Source: Adonisia turfae CCMR0081 (lineage in GTDB: Bacteria; Cyanobacteriota; Cyanobacteriia; Phormidesmidales; Phormidesmidaceae). Taken from it: a stretch of 36,105 bases of DNA. A program made the translations under genes and the position numbers. Under the pieces are notes generated by a model. It was not told the origin of the DNA and did not search any database. It was given only the letters and a program-made list of their open reading frames with translations. The stretch covers positions 173,986 to 210,090 of the forward strand of contig NZ_QXHD01000003.1 in the NCBI RefSeq assembly GCF_011009555.1, in the 5' to 3' direction. Below, piece after piece: positions 1-8,358 of this stretch (position 1 is the stretch's first letter; every line of letters begins with the position of its first letter).

Positions 1-1
1 C

Positions 2-754
2 AATGAATTTCGCCGCAAGGTGTTGCAGCTACCGCCCAAACCTAAAGGTATGGACCTGTTGCACCGGGCGGATGGCAGTCCGATTCCCGTGCTCCATGGC
101 TATAGCCAATATGTTGTTCCCCGACCAACCGACTGGCCAGATTCTGTCCATGTTAATGGCTATTGGTTCTTGGATCAACACGATAGCTGGCAGCCACCAG
201 ATGACTTAAAAGCATTTCTGGAGGCGGGGGCACCACCCATCTATATTGGCTTTGGCAGTATCTCTGGCAGTCAGCCCCAGCGACTGGCTAAAGTTGTTAT
301 TGACGCATTACAGACCACCCATCAACGGGGTATTCTGGCCACGGGCTGGGGTGGCCTGCAAACGGGCGACTTACCTAAAACAGTTTTTCAGCTAGATCAA
401 GCCCCCCACGACTGGTTGTTTCCAAAAGTGTCAGCTGTCATCCACCATGGTGGTGCGGGTACAACTGCCGCAGGGTTGCGAGCCGGACGTCCCACGCTGA
501 TTTGTCCTTTCTTTGGCGATCAGCCATTTTGGGGCAAACAAATTTATACCCTGGGTGTGGGGCCAAAGCCGATTCCGCAAAAACAGCTGACCACCAGCCA
601 GCTGGCTGAGGCCATGCATGATCTGGTTGCTAACCAAACCATGCGACGTAATGCTGAGACATTGGGTGAGAAAATTCGGGCTGAGGAGGGTGTGGAAAAT
701 GCGATCGCTGTATTAACCAACACCTTAGATATCCAATCATCAGCACCGAAATAA
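2..754 (+). CDS. GT1 family glycosyltransferase, UGT80/sterol-glucosyltransferase-like (5'-truncated by window edge)
   Basis: Only the C-terminal ~250 residues are present; the frame is open back to base 2, so the internal ATG at 20 is not the real start. This part is the nucleotide-sugar-binding half of a GT-B enzyme. The signature stretch HHGGAGTTAAGLRAG, followed by P-FFGDQPFWG (about 445-540), is the donor-binding motif of the UGT/UDP-glucosyltransferase superfamily, and the sequence IYIGFGSISG upstream is typical of sterol 3-beta-glucosyltransferase-like members. Family role: transfer of a sugar from a UDP-sugar to a lipid or other hydrophobic acceptor at the cytoplasmic membrane. Acceptor specificity lies in the missing N-terminal half and cannot be judged. 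A HIP1 octamer at 701-708 lies inside the gene, unlike in the exopolysaccharide genes that follow. Confidence 0.9.
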   Translation, partial: NEFRRKVLQLPPKPKGMDLLHRADGSPIPVLHGYSQYVVPRPTDWPDSVHVNGYWFLDQHDSWQPPDDLKAFLEAGAPPIYIGFGSISGSQPQRLAKVVIDALQTTHQRGILATGWGGLQTGDLPKTVFQLDQAPHDWLFPKVSAVIHHGGAGTTAAGLRAGRPTLICPFFGDQPFWGKQIYTLGVGPKPIPQKQLTTSQLAEAMHDLVANQTMRRNAETLGEKIRAEEGVENAIAVLTNTLDIQSSAPK

Positions 755-1124
755 AACAGGTAGATAGCTCCAGTCAAAAAAATCAAGGATGTTAATGCAA
801 CCTGTGAAATCAACCAGCGTTTTCCCTGGATAAAAATTTTGGCGTTGGCAAGTTTGGGGATGAATTAGTCAGAAATGGGTACCTCTCCAAACTTGAGATA
901 ATGAATCAATAGACGATTTGAGTTTGTGTACAATGCTAAAAAAAGAGGGAAAGCCTTACTGGGCAGTCTATTGAAGACATTACTCAGTTAGCTCTCCAAA
1001 ATACTGACTGCGGCTTTTTCTTTTGCATGAAACTTTTCTGGGCTCCATACAACATAATGCAACACTCTTGAAAATCCCAATTCTGACCTTTGAAGCTGTA
1101 CTAGAGTGTATTTCTATAGGTATT

Positions 1125-1165
1125 TCGTTCAGCTGAGGTTAATGGAAGGTTAAGTCAAGCTTAAC
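1125..1165 (-). promoter_or_regulatory. Pho-box-like array of 8-bp repeats at 11-bp period
   Basis: Read on the minus strand, four 8-mers are each separated by exactly 3 bases: GTTAAGCT, CTTAACCT, ATTAACCT, CTGAACGA. The middle two fit the cyanobacterial Pho box (PyTTAAPyPyT/A, three 8-bp repeats with 3-bp spacers, bound by SphR/PhoB-type regulators) with zero and one mismatch; the outer two have two mismatches each. No gene starts close by on either strand (the next + gene begins at 1926), so the target is unclear. Confidence 0.35.
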
Positions 1166-1715
1166 AGGACTTTAAAAATCAAGGTTGCTTTAAGAGATTT
1201 ATATAAAGTTACTAGCTCACATTCTGTCTGGCAGTATTACATTCGTATACTTGCTACAAGACATAAAGGTACGCATCCTCCTTTTATTTCAATTAAGCTT
1301 GAAGAATACTCAAGCATCACATTTTTTGCACAGAGTCATCTGTAAAATATACAACAGACGATTGACAGAATCGTTTGTGTTGCGGCACTCACATACGGTC
1401 TACATTCATAAGAGACATTACAAAACAGACATACAACATGACTCAATCTTTTAATAGCCAATAGATTTTTCGTTGCGAAAAATAATGGTAACTGCTGAGT
1501 CCGTAGAAAAATCAGTCAAAGTCTTACATAGAGATCTTTGCAACTATTTTTCTACAGGAGAAGATTCTCATTTAAACACAAAAATGGATCTCTTATTGCG
1601 AAAGATAGTTTTCTATTCATGCTAGTAAGAACAATATGTACCATTTAAGTGTTTTTGAAATCTTGTCAGTTAAATCCAGAGTCTGAGTAGTTACCTTTGG
1701 ACACATAGAACAATA

Positions 1716-1901
1716 ATGAAATACTCACCATATTCTCGTGTCTCATGGGTTGAGTACTTTCTAGTGCTCTTTACTCTTTCATGCTTACTGATAACCTTCA
1801 ATCGCTTGATGTCGGTCTAGTTTCCTATTGATTTTAGTATTGTTGCACTGGTCGGCATCCTGCTATTAATTTACTTCTACCTCCAACAGCTTTCTTTGTA
1901 A
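1716..1901 (+). pseudogene. Remnant of a membrane-protein gene, two TM helices, one in-frame TAG
   Basis: An ATG at 1716 opens 34 codons with one strong hydrophobic helix (YFLVLFTLSCLLITF), ending at TAG 1818-1820. The same frame continues for 26 codons with a second helix (FSIVALVGILLLIYFYL) to TAA 1899-1901. Two adjacent membrane helices kept in one frame across a single nonsense codon suggest the 5' end of a decayed polytopic gene, perhaps a flippase or polymerase/ligase given the neighbours. The family cannot be identified from 60 codons. It ends 24 bp before the GT4 gene. Alternatives: a genuine 34-aa one-helix peptide, or chance in AT-rich DNA. Confidence 0.35.
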
Positions 1902-1925
1902 ACGTCTTTTTACATACGAGAAAAC

Positions 1926-3050
1926 ATGAATATTTTAATAGCTGGCCCTAGTTTAGAAGAACAGGGAGGAATGGGTTCGGTTCAGCAACATATTATTAAA
2001 GGCATATCTCCTTACGCTAATTTAAAGCATGTTGTCACCTGGGATGGTTCTTCAGGCAAACCATCTCTGTGGGCTACAATTATGATCTTTTCAAAATCTG
2101 TCCTTATATTTCTAAGAGAACTACTCAAAACAAAGGTTGATTTGGTTCATCTTCACGTTTCTGAAAGAGGAAGTGTTGCACGTCATTTGATCCTCATGAC
2201 CATAGCTCTCGTTTTTCAAAAACCTGTGCTACTACATACGCATGGTAGCGAGTTTCATTTGTTTTATAATCGGTTGCCTTTGCTGGCAAAATCACTGGTT
2301 GATTGGGGGGTTCAAAGGAGTTTTCTCATCAGTTTATCTGACAGCTGGGAATCTTGGTATATAGAACACTGTAGCCTAGATCCTGAAAAAAGTTTCGTTC
2401 TCAAAAATCCTGTCAATTTTCCAGTTGAGATTCCACAACGAACAAACGCAGATAGAGTGAAAATCGTATTCCTGGGAAAGATAAATCAACGTAAGGGAGT
2501 TTTTGATCTATTACATGCCTTTAGTCAATTGCAACCGCAATTACAAGCACAAGCACGCTTGATTTTTGCAGGTTCAGGTGACAATGAGGAGCTTCTAGAA
2601 TTAGCCCGTAGTCTCGATATCTACAGTCATATGAATTTACTGGGTTGGATCAATACAGTTCAACGAGACCAGCTGTTAGCTGATGCTAGTATTTTTCTAC
2701 TCCCATCTTATAATGAGGGGCTTCCCATGGCTTTGTTAGAAGCCATGGCCTTTGGTGTACCTCCAGTGACTACATCTGTTGGCGGAATTCCTGAAGTTGT
2801 CATTAGTGGTGTCAATGGCATCATAGTGAATCCAGGAGATATTAAAAATCTTACAGAGGCAATAGCAACTTTAATTAGTCAAGCAGATCTTCGAAAGAAA
2901 ATGGGCTATCAGGCTCGAGAATCCGTGCGGTCCTTGAGTACAGAGAACTACGTTAAGTCTTTACTTGAAATCTACTGCAAGATTACAAATTTAGAAATCG
3001 TTCCTGAGCAATATAAATCAATCGTAGAAAATAAAGCTGTCAATATCTAA
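1926..3050 (+). CDS. GT4 family glycosyltransferase (exopolysaccharide repeat-unit assembly)
   Basis: 374 aa, full length for a GT-B retaining glycosyltransferase of family GT4. The N-terminal Rossmann domain begins MNILIAGPSLEEQGGMGSVQ, the usual nucleotide-fold start with a glycine-rich loop. The C-terminal domain carries FLGKINQRKG (about 182-191) and the E-x7-E nucleotide-sugar motif NEGLPMALLEAMAFG (E264 and E272), followed by GGIPEVV. Family role: a cytoplasmic transferase adding one sugar from an NDP-sugar to a lipid-linked oligosaccharide; donor and acceptor are not predictable. First complete gene of the + strand polysaccharide cluster, followed by a 359-bp gap. The start is the only ATG that keeps the whole N-terminal beta strand; no strong Shine-Dalgarno is visible. 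Confidence 0.92.
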   Translation: MNILIAGPSLEEQGGMGSVQQHIIKGISPYANLKHVVTWDGSSGKPSLWATIMIFSKSVLIFLRELLKTKVDLVHLHVSERGSVARHLILMTIALVFQKPVLLHTHGSEFHLFYNRLPLLAKSLVDWGVQRSFLISLSDSWESWYIEHCSLDPEKSFVLKNPVNFPVEIPQRTNADRVKIVFLGKINQRKGVFDLLHAFSQLQPQLQAQARLIFAGSGDNEELLELARSLDIYSHMNLLGWINTVQRDQLLADASIFLLPSYNEGLPMALLEAMAFGVPPVTTSVGGIPEVVISGVNGIIVNPGDIKNLTEAIATLISQADLRKKMGYQARESVRSLSTENYVKSLLEIYCKITNLEIVPEQYKSIVENKAVNI

Positions 3051-3409
3051 GAAAAAACATAAAATATGAACAAAATCATATAATGATAGTCTAATAGACT
3101 ACAGATAAACACCAGAGATTAAAGCAATGAAAATCACAGTTTGTGCTCTTTCTTTAAAGCACTCGGATAGCTTAAAAATAGATAAAGTAAGCTTAAAGAT
3201 CTGGTAAATAGGATTTTCTAATTAACTATCACTATGATGAATTTTCCACATTTTTCCATCAACTATATAACTAGATAGCTACTTAATAGTAGCTCTATAA
3301 CCCTTAGGTCCTAAGGTGGAATTTATTGGATTTTGTCTGTTTGGCTAAATTACTAATTATTTAATCAAACAGAAAGTATGATTTATTTTTATATATTAAC
3401 TGACTTACC
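3051..3409. other. AT-rich gap upstream of the Wzz/BY-kinase gene, with small palindrome
   Basis: 359 bp with no credible ORF (a 26-codon frame at 3127 is the longest from ATG noticed). It contains a perfect inverted repeat ccttag-gtc-ctaagg at 3302-3316, about 95 bp before the next start, which could be an operator or a short hairpin. No T-tract follows, so it is not a classical terminator. Confidence 0.5.
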
Positions 3410-5620
3410 ATGGAATCAAAAATGCATCCTGAAGATATAGATTTTCAAAAATATTTTCGAATTTTAAGGCAGTATTGGTTGCCTGGTGTTTTGATCTGGA
3501 ATATTCCAATTATATTATCAATTATTACACTAATTAATAGCGAAGATATCTATCAAGCTTCTGGCAAACTATTGCTTAAAAAGAGAGATCCAACACCTAA
3601 TTTAGTCTCTGCTGAAAATACTACTGAGCTGGGAACTCTAGAATCTCTTTCTAATACAACGACTCCACTAGATACCGAAAAAGAGATTCTACTCTCGAAT
3701 CCTATTATTGAAAAAACCATTCAAGTATCCAATCTAAATGATGTAGATGGCCAACCACTGACTTATGAAGATTTTATAGAAAATTTAAGTGTAAAGAATG
3801 AGCCTGGCACAGATGTTTTAAGAATCCGCTATCAAAGTACTGATCCTCAAGAAGCAAAGTCTGTTGTCGATACTCTTATGAAAAACTATGTTGACAATAA
3901 TATAAAAGCTAATCGAGCAGGGGCCGCTGCTGCTCGAGATTTTATCAATCAACAACTCCCTAGAGCTGAGGCTGAACTCCTTGAGGCTGAAAACGCCGTC
4001 CGTCGCTTTAAAGAAGAAAATATTCTACTTAATCCTAATGCAGAGTCTACAGAAGTTATCAGTCAGACTAGCAGTTTAAATAATAGGGTGAACACTATCA
4101 AGGCAGAGCTTATTAGGATAACAGGTCAAATTTCAGCACTTCAAAGTGCCGTTGATCTTGATATAAATGAAGCACTAACTTTAAATATTTTAAATCAGGA
4201 GAATAGTGGAGTTCAGAAAGTACTTTCTGAACTCCAGCTGGTTGAAGACCGGTTGATTATCCAACGTGCTGAGTTCACCGATAAAAGCCCTATTGTTATC
4301 GATTTGGAAAATAGGAGATTAGCGCTGGAGACTCAGTTAGAAAATCGCATATTCGAGGTCATAGGGCGCTCAGAGGAGGTATCTAGCCAAATTCTCCAAG
4401 CAGGTGATTTGCAAAAAGAATTATCAGCCGATTTAATTAGATCAGAGATTAATCGTCAGGGTTTACTTGATGAATTAGCATTTCTAGAGGAGCAATTAGA
4501 GTTTCTAAATCTACGGACTAGAGAAATTCCAAGATTAGAACAACAGTATACAGAATTAGTTCGACGATTAGACAATGCTCAGATAGCTTACAACACTCTA
4601 GCCACAAGCCTTCAAAGAACTAGAATTATCGAAAGTCAGAACATTGGTAATGCAGAAATTATCAGCCCAGCTGTAATATCCCTTAACCCAGTTTCCAGTG
4701 GAAGCAAAACAATAGTCATCATTGGTTTTCTTATCGGTGGGTTCCTCTATATAATTACAGTTTTTGTCTGTCATCTTCTAGATCCAAGGCTGAGAACTGG
4801 GAAAGAACTCAGCCAGCTTTTAAATTACCCATTGTTAGGCGAAATACCATTCGGTTCAGGAGGGGTATATCCTTATAACTTAGATATTAATTCAAGTATA
4901 GATGTGGCAGAAATTTTAGAAATATCACTGACATCTTATTTAGACCCAATATCTGTAGAAGCTTACCGAGGGCTTAGAGACAAAATAAGAGATTTAATAG
5001 AGGATAGTTCTCTCAAAACTTTTACAGTTATAAGTTTCTTAAATGGTGAGGGAAAATCTACTATTGCAGCAAACTTAGCTGCCGCAATTTCGGAACTTGG
5101 AAAACGAGTTTTATTAATTGATAGTAATTCTCACAATCCTTCCCAAAATAAAATTTGGGAAAAATCTTCTTCTGAAGGGCTAGAAAACTTTCTTTTAGGA
5201 CATATCACATGGGAAAACGTAAAACAAAAGATAAACTCAAATCTAGATATTCTTCTAGCGGGTCATTCTAGTCTTGATACCTCTCTATTAATCGGTTCTG
5301 AGCGAATGAATCAATTGATTCAGCATCTTAAGAAAGAATATGATCTAATTATTATTGATACTCCTTCACTCAATCAATATCCTGAATCCTTGTCTTTAAG
5401 TCGTATGACAGATGGAATATTGTTAGTATCAAGATTAGGAATGATTAATAGCTCGCAAGCAGTCACTGCAAGAAATATGCTCAAGAAGATAAATAAAAAT
5501 ATTTTGGGATTAGTAGTTAATTGTGGAAGAAATTTAGATTATAAAAAGCATTCTAAGATAGTAGATAAACAACATCAAAAACCTAGTCAAAATAAACATA
5601 AAATTTACAACTTGAGTTAA
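3410..5620 (+). CDS. Wzz/BY-kinase polysaccharide copolymerase (Wzc-like)
   Basis: 736 aa, typical of one-piece Wzc-type proteins controlling chain length in Wzx/Wzy export. Order: cytoplasmic N-terminus (PEDIDFQKYFRILRQYW), TM helix about 24-42, Wzz periplasmic domain with long coiled-coil helices about 175-400, NPVSSGS segment, TM helix about 433-455, then a P-loop BY-kinase domain. Walker A is GEGKST (546-551), Walker A' VLLIDSNS (567-574), Walker B DLIIIDTPS (645-653). Oddities: the second Asp of the usual Walker A' (DxD) is Asn, and the C-terminal tail has only two tyrosines (Y711, Y733) rather than the Tyr cluster that is autophosphorylated in Wzc. The ATG at 3422 (MHPEDID) is an equally plausible start; neither has a clear ribosome-binding site. 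Confidence 0.9.
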   Translation: MESKMHPEDIDFQKYFRILRQYWLPGVLIWNIPIILSIITLINSEDIYQASGKLLLKKRDPTPNLVSAENTTELGTLESLSNTTTPLDTEKEILLSNPIIEKTIQVSNLNDVDGQPLTYEDFIENLSVKNEPGTDVLRIRYQSTDPQEAKSVVDTLMKNYVDNNIKANRAGAAAARDFINQQLPRAEAELLEAENAVRRFKEENILLNPNAESTEVISQTSSLNNRVNTIKAELIRITGQISALQSAVDLDINEALTLNILNQENSGVQKVLSELQLVEDRLIIQRAEFTDKSPIVIDLENRRLALETQLENRIFEVIGRSEEVSSQILQAGDLQKELSADLIRSEINRQGLLDELAFLEEQLEFLNLRTREIPRLEQQYTELVRRLDNAQIAYNTLATSLQRTRIIESQNIGNAEIISPAVISLNPVSSGSKTIVIIGFLIGGFLYIITVFVCHLLDPRLRTGKELSQLLNYPLLGEIPFGSGGVYPYNLDINSSIDVAEILEISLTSYLDPISVEAYRGLRDKIRDLIEDSSLKTFTVISFLNGEGKSTIAANLAAAISELGKRVLLIDSNSHNPSQNKIWEKSSSEGLENFLLGHITWENVKQKINSNLDILLAGHSSLDTSLLIGSERMNQLIQHLKKEYDLIIIDTPSLNQYPESLSLSRMTDGILLVSRLGMINSSQAVTARNMLKKINKNILGLVVNCGRNLDYKKHSKIVDKQHQKPSQNKHKIYNLS

Positions 5621-5689
5621 CTACACAGCTATTTGGCTTTGCAGAAAGATTCACTGACAAACAGGAAGTGTGAGGCGAAATCTTTTCTA

Positions 5690-5728
5690 GACTAACGCTA
5701 TTACTTGATTAAAAATATAGCGTTAGTC
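5690..5728. terminator. 12-bp perfect stem-loop after the Wzz/BY-kinase gene
   Basis: gactaacgctat at 5690-5701 pairs perfectly with atagcgttagtc at 5717-5728 around a 15-nt AT-rich loop. It sits 70 bp after the copolymerase stop and 54 bp before the next start. There is no clean T-tract, so it could be a weak or factor-dependent terminator, an mRNA-stabilising hairpin or a dyad operator. Confidence 0.5.
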
Positions 5729-5781
5729 ATCGTTATATATTCGACTACTATTGTAGATATTTAGTTCTTTAATTCCTCATA

Positions 5782-6711
5782 ATGAATAGACCTCTAGTTA
5801 GTATTCTCATTAACAATTATAACTATGGACACTTTTTACAAGATGCTATCCAAAGTGTTTTAAACCAAACATATAAAAATATTGAAATCATTATTGTAGA
5901 TGATGGTTCTACTGATAATTCTAGAGATATCATCAAAAAATATGATGAGAACGTAATTTCCATACTTAAAGATAATGCAGGTCAAGCTTCAGCATTCAAC
6001 ATAGGTTTCTCAAAGAGTAAAGGAGAAATTATATTATTTTTAGATTCAGATGATATCTTTTTGCCTGGTAAAGTTGAAAAGATAATTCAAATATTTGAAG
6101 ATAATCATAATATCGGCTGGTGTTTTCACGCACTTGAATTTACAGATAAAGATCTAGTAGTTCTCAAAGACAAAAAAACTTATGCCCTCTTTAATGAGAA
6201 TAATAAATCTGGCGTATATGACCTTAGAAATCATATTAATCGGGGCAAGGTAGGATGCAAAATCCCCTTAAATGGAACAGCCACATCTGGCCTCTGTTTT
6301 AAGAGATCTTTACTAACTAATATTCTTCCAATGCCAGAAGAAATTAGAATTACCAGTGATGACTATATAAAATGTGCAGCTTTTGTTTCGACACCAGGTT
6401 ATTTTCTTTTAGAAAAAATTGCTCTACAACGAATACATGGAAACAACTTATATACACTTAGAGAAGATGAACAAAAACAATTTACTAAGAATAAGATTGA
6501 AATTTTAACAGCCTATTGGCTAAGAAAAAACTTTCCACTGACCCGTAAGTATGCCAATAAGATATTTGGGATCTCCATCAATAAACATAAGTATTTGGGC
6601 GAGCGAGATAGCTCTTTAAGGGAAAGAATCGGTGATTATAGATCCACACTAAATATTCTCGAAAATTTAGATCTTTGCGTGAGATCTTTCTATTATCACC
6701 TCAAGCGATAG
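5782..6711 (+). CDS. GT2 family glycosyltransferase
   Basis: 309 aa with a GT-A fold. The N-terminal half is diagnostic for family GT2: PLVSILINNYNYGHFLQDAI, then NIEIIIVDDGSTDNS (the nucleotide-binding Asp pair), then the metal-binding DxD in LFLDSDD (about 87-92). The C-terminal ~120 residues are basic and family-variable. No transmembrane helix is obvious, so it should act on the cytoplasmic face of the membrane, adding one sugar to the growing lipid-linked repeat unit. The next gene starts 9 bp after its stop, the tightest spacing in the cluster, so the two are probably cotranscribed. Confidence 0.92.
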   Translation: MNRPLVSILINNYNYGHFLQDAIQSVLNQTYKNIEIIIVDDGSTDNSRDIIKKYDENVISILKDNAGQASAFNIGFSKSKGEIILFLDSDDIFLPGKVEKIIQIFEDNHNIGWCFHALEFTDKDLVVLKDKKTYALFNENNKSGVYDLRNHINRGKVGCKIPLNGTATSGLCFKRSLLTNILPMPEEIRITSDDYIKCAAFVSTPGYFLLEKIALQRIHGNNLYTLREDEQKQFTKNKIEILTAYWLRKNFPLTRKYANKIFGISINKHKYLGERDSSLRERIGDYRSTLNILENLDLCVRSFYYHLKR

Positions 6712-6720
6712 GGTAATGTA

Positions 6721-8136
6721 ATGAGATATCTTTTGATTAATTCATGGCAACAGTTTCTTGCCAGTATTATGTTGATTTGGTTTCGAGTATCACGACTTAT
6801 TATTTCGCTTTCATCTATTAAAATAATAAAGAGAGCTTTTGAGCTTAGAGAGTACATTTTTTCAGGGTTTTCAATAATATTTTTTACAAATTTACTTCGA
6901 CTGAATAGTCTATTTCGAAGCTCGGAAGGAGAGTTAGGATCTTCAAGCTATGGCTCAAATTTTTTGGCACCTATTAATTCTCTTATACAGCACACTATAT
7001 TTCTTATTGTAATTATATTAGTTGTTAGTCATTGGCAAGAGATAACTCGTGTATTTGTGAGGAGCATATTTCTTTGGGGACTAATCATATTAATACTTTG
7101 CTCATTTTTATGGTCGCCCTTACCAGATATAACTCAACGTAGCTCTTTAGCTCTCTTTCAGACCTATTTATTCGGAGTTTACTTTGCGTCAAGATTTACA
7201 TTAGAGGAACAATTACGAATTTTATTTTTTTCATTAAGTATCACAGGTATTTCCAGTCTCCTATTTAGCTTGGCTTTCCCTAGAAATGCCATAGAAGCCG
7301 GAGTCCATGCTGGTGCCTGGCGTGGTCCCTTTGAGCAGAAAAATCTTTTTGCTCGATTAATGGTCCTTGGTTCAACAGTTTGTCTAGCTATCACTCCAAA
7401 AAATAATAAGGAACGCTATATAATTTTGGGTGCTTTAGCGCTTTTCATAGTGTCAGTAATCCTGACAGCATCTAAAACTGCATTAGGGTTAGTTATTCTT
7501 TTAATAGTCTTGAAGCAATTCTATAAAGTTTGTTGGTGGAAGGGGACAAAAGCCATCCCTTTTTTACTAACGCTTTTTTTGATTACAGCCTGCTTCATAC
7601 TGTTCATAGTAGGAAATTATGAAAGTCTAATCACATCTGCAGGACGCGACCCAACTTTATCAGGAAGGACAATCATTTGGTCGGCCCTGATAGATAAGAT
7701 TCAGGAACGGCCCTGGTTAGGCTACGGCTATATGGGCTTTTGGTCAGGGTTGGATGGAGAGTCAGCCTACATTGCTAAAGCATATGGCACTACCTATGTC
7801 CCTCCCCACTCACATAACGGTTTTTTTGAATTGATTCTGGCATTTGGCCTATGGGGCGTTCTATTATTTGGGTTTAGCTTATTGAGTATTACAAGACGTG
7901 CCATTATCTCAGCACGCTTAAATCAGACATCGGAAGGGCTTTGGCCATTATTATATGTGTCATTTATTCTCTTTTATAACCAAACTGAAAGTACTTTAAT
8001 AGAACATAACTCAATCTTTTGGGTCATTTATGTTGGGCTTGCTTTTTCAAGATTCATTTCACATAACGATACATTTAATCAATTAGGAAATCAAAAGAAT
8101 CAAACATTAGTACATGAATTTACTGAATTATCTTAG
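6721..8136 (+). CDS. O-antigen ligase/polymerase family membrane protein (Wzy/WaaL-like)
   Basis: 471 aa, strongly hydrophobic, about ten or more predicted membrane helices. The family signature is visible: WSPLPDITQRSS (131-142), a long loop with RGPFEQKN (201-208) preceding LFARLMVLGS, then GRTIIWSALIDKIQERPWLGYGY and a conserved His region PHSHNG in the large periplasmic loop. Enzymes of this family join lipid-linked oligosaccharides: polymerases (Wzy) extend the polysaccharide, ligases (WaaL) transfer it to an acceptor. The family alone does not separate these; being next to a Wzz/BY-kinase and a Wzx flippase favours polymerase. The start at 6721 lies 9 bp after the preceding stop, with a weak purine-rich leader (agggtaatgtaATG). 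Confidence 0.82.
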   Translation: MRYLLINSWQQFLASIMLIWFRVSRLIISLSSIKIIKRAFELREYIFSGFSIIFFTNLLRLNSLFRSSEGELGSSSYGSNFLAPINSLIQHTIFLIVIILVVSHWQEITRVFVRSIFLWGLIILILCSFLWSPLPDITQRSSLALFQTYLFGVYFASRFTLEEQLRILFFSLSITGISSLLFSLAFPRNAIEAGVHAGAWRGPFEQKNLFARLMVLGSTVCLAITPKNNKERYIILGALALFIVSVILTASKTALGLVILLIVLKQFYKVCWWKGTKAIPFLLTLFLITACFILFIVGNYESLITSAGRDPTLSGRTIIWSALIDKIQERPWLGYGYMGFWSGLDGESAYIAKAYGTTYVPPHSHNGFFELILAFGLWGVLLFGFSLLSITRRAIISARLNQTSEGLWPLLYVSFILFYNQTESTLIEHNSIFWVIYVGLAFSRFISHNDTFNQLGNQKNQTLVHEFTELS

Positions 8137-8358
8137 CCAACTTGTATACATATATTAGTTATTCTTTCATCATATTGAGGCAGTATTAGTATGTCACAAA
8201 TGATATTCAGTTCCTCTTTCAGGATAGCAAATAAAATCATTAAATCCTATGTAGCTATAAAGCAGTAAAATTGCAATAGGCTCTCTAGAAAATTGACTGT
8301 TTTATAACTAGATAAAAAGCTTATATCCTATCTTTTTAAAGACATAGAAATACACAAA

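Larger units (their letters stand above)
755..1925. other. Long AT-rich intergenic region
   Basis: About 1.2 kb between the GT1 gene and the first gene of the polysaccharide cluster. It holds no convincing intact gene. Two structures stand out and are listed separately: a repeat array at 1125-1165 and a decayed two-helix membrane-protein frame at 1716-1901. A small perfect hairpin (gcttga/tcaagc, 1297-1315) is also present. The 67-codon frame at 1251-1454 starts with TTG, has no recognisable motif, and I do not regard it as a gene. Confidence 0.6.

Noticed and set aside
544..813. Minus frame beginning with a hydrophobic N-terminus
   Set aside because: Mostly antisense to the conserved GT1 coding sequence; the hydrophobic start is a by-product of AT-rich DNA.
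1251..1454. 67-codon + frame in the first long gap
   Set aside because: TTG start, no motif, no ribosome-binding site, and composition typical of random AT-rich sequence.
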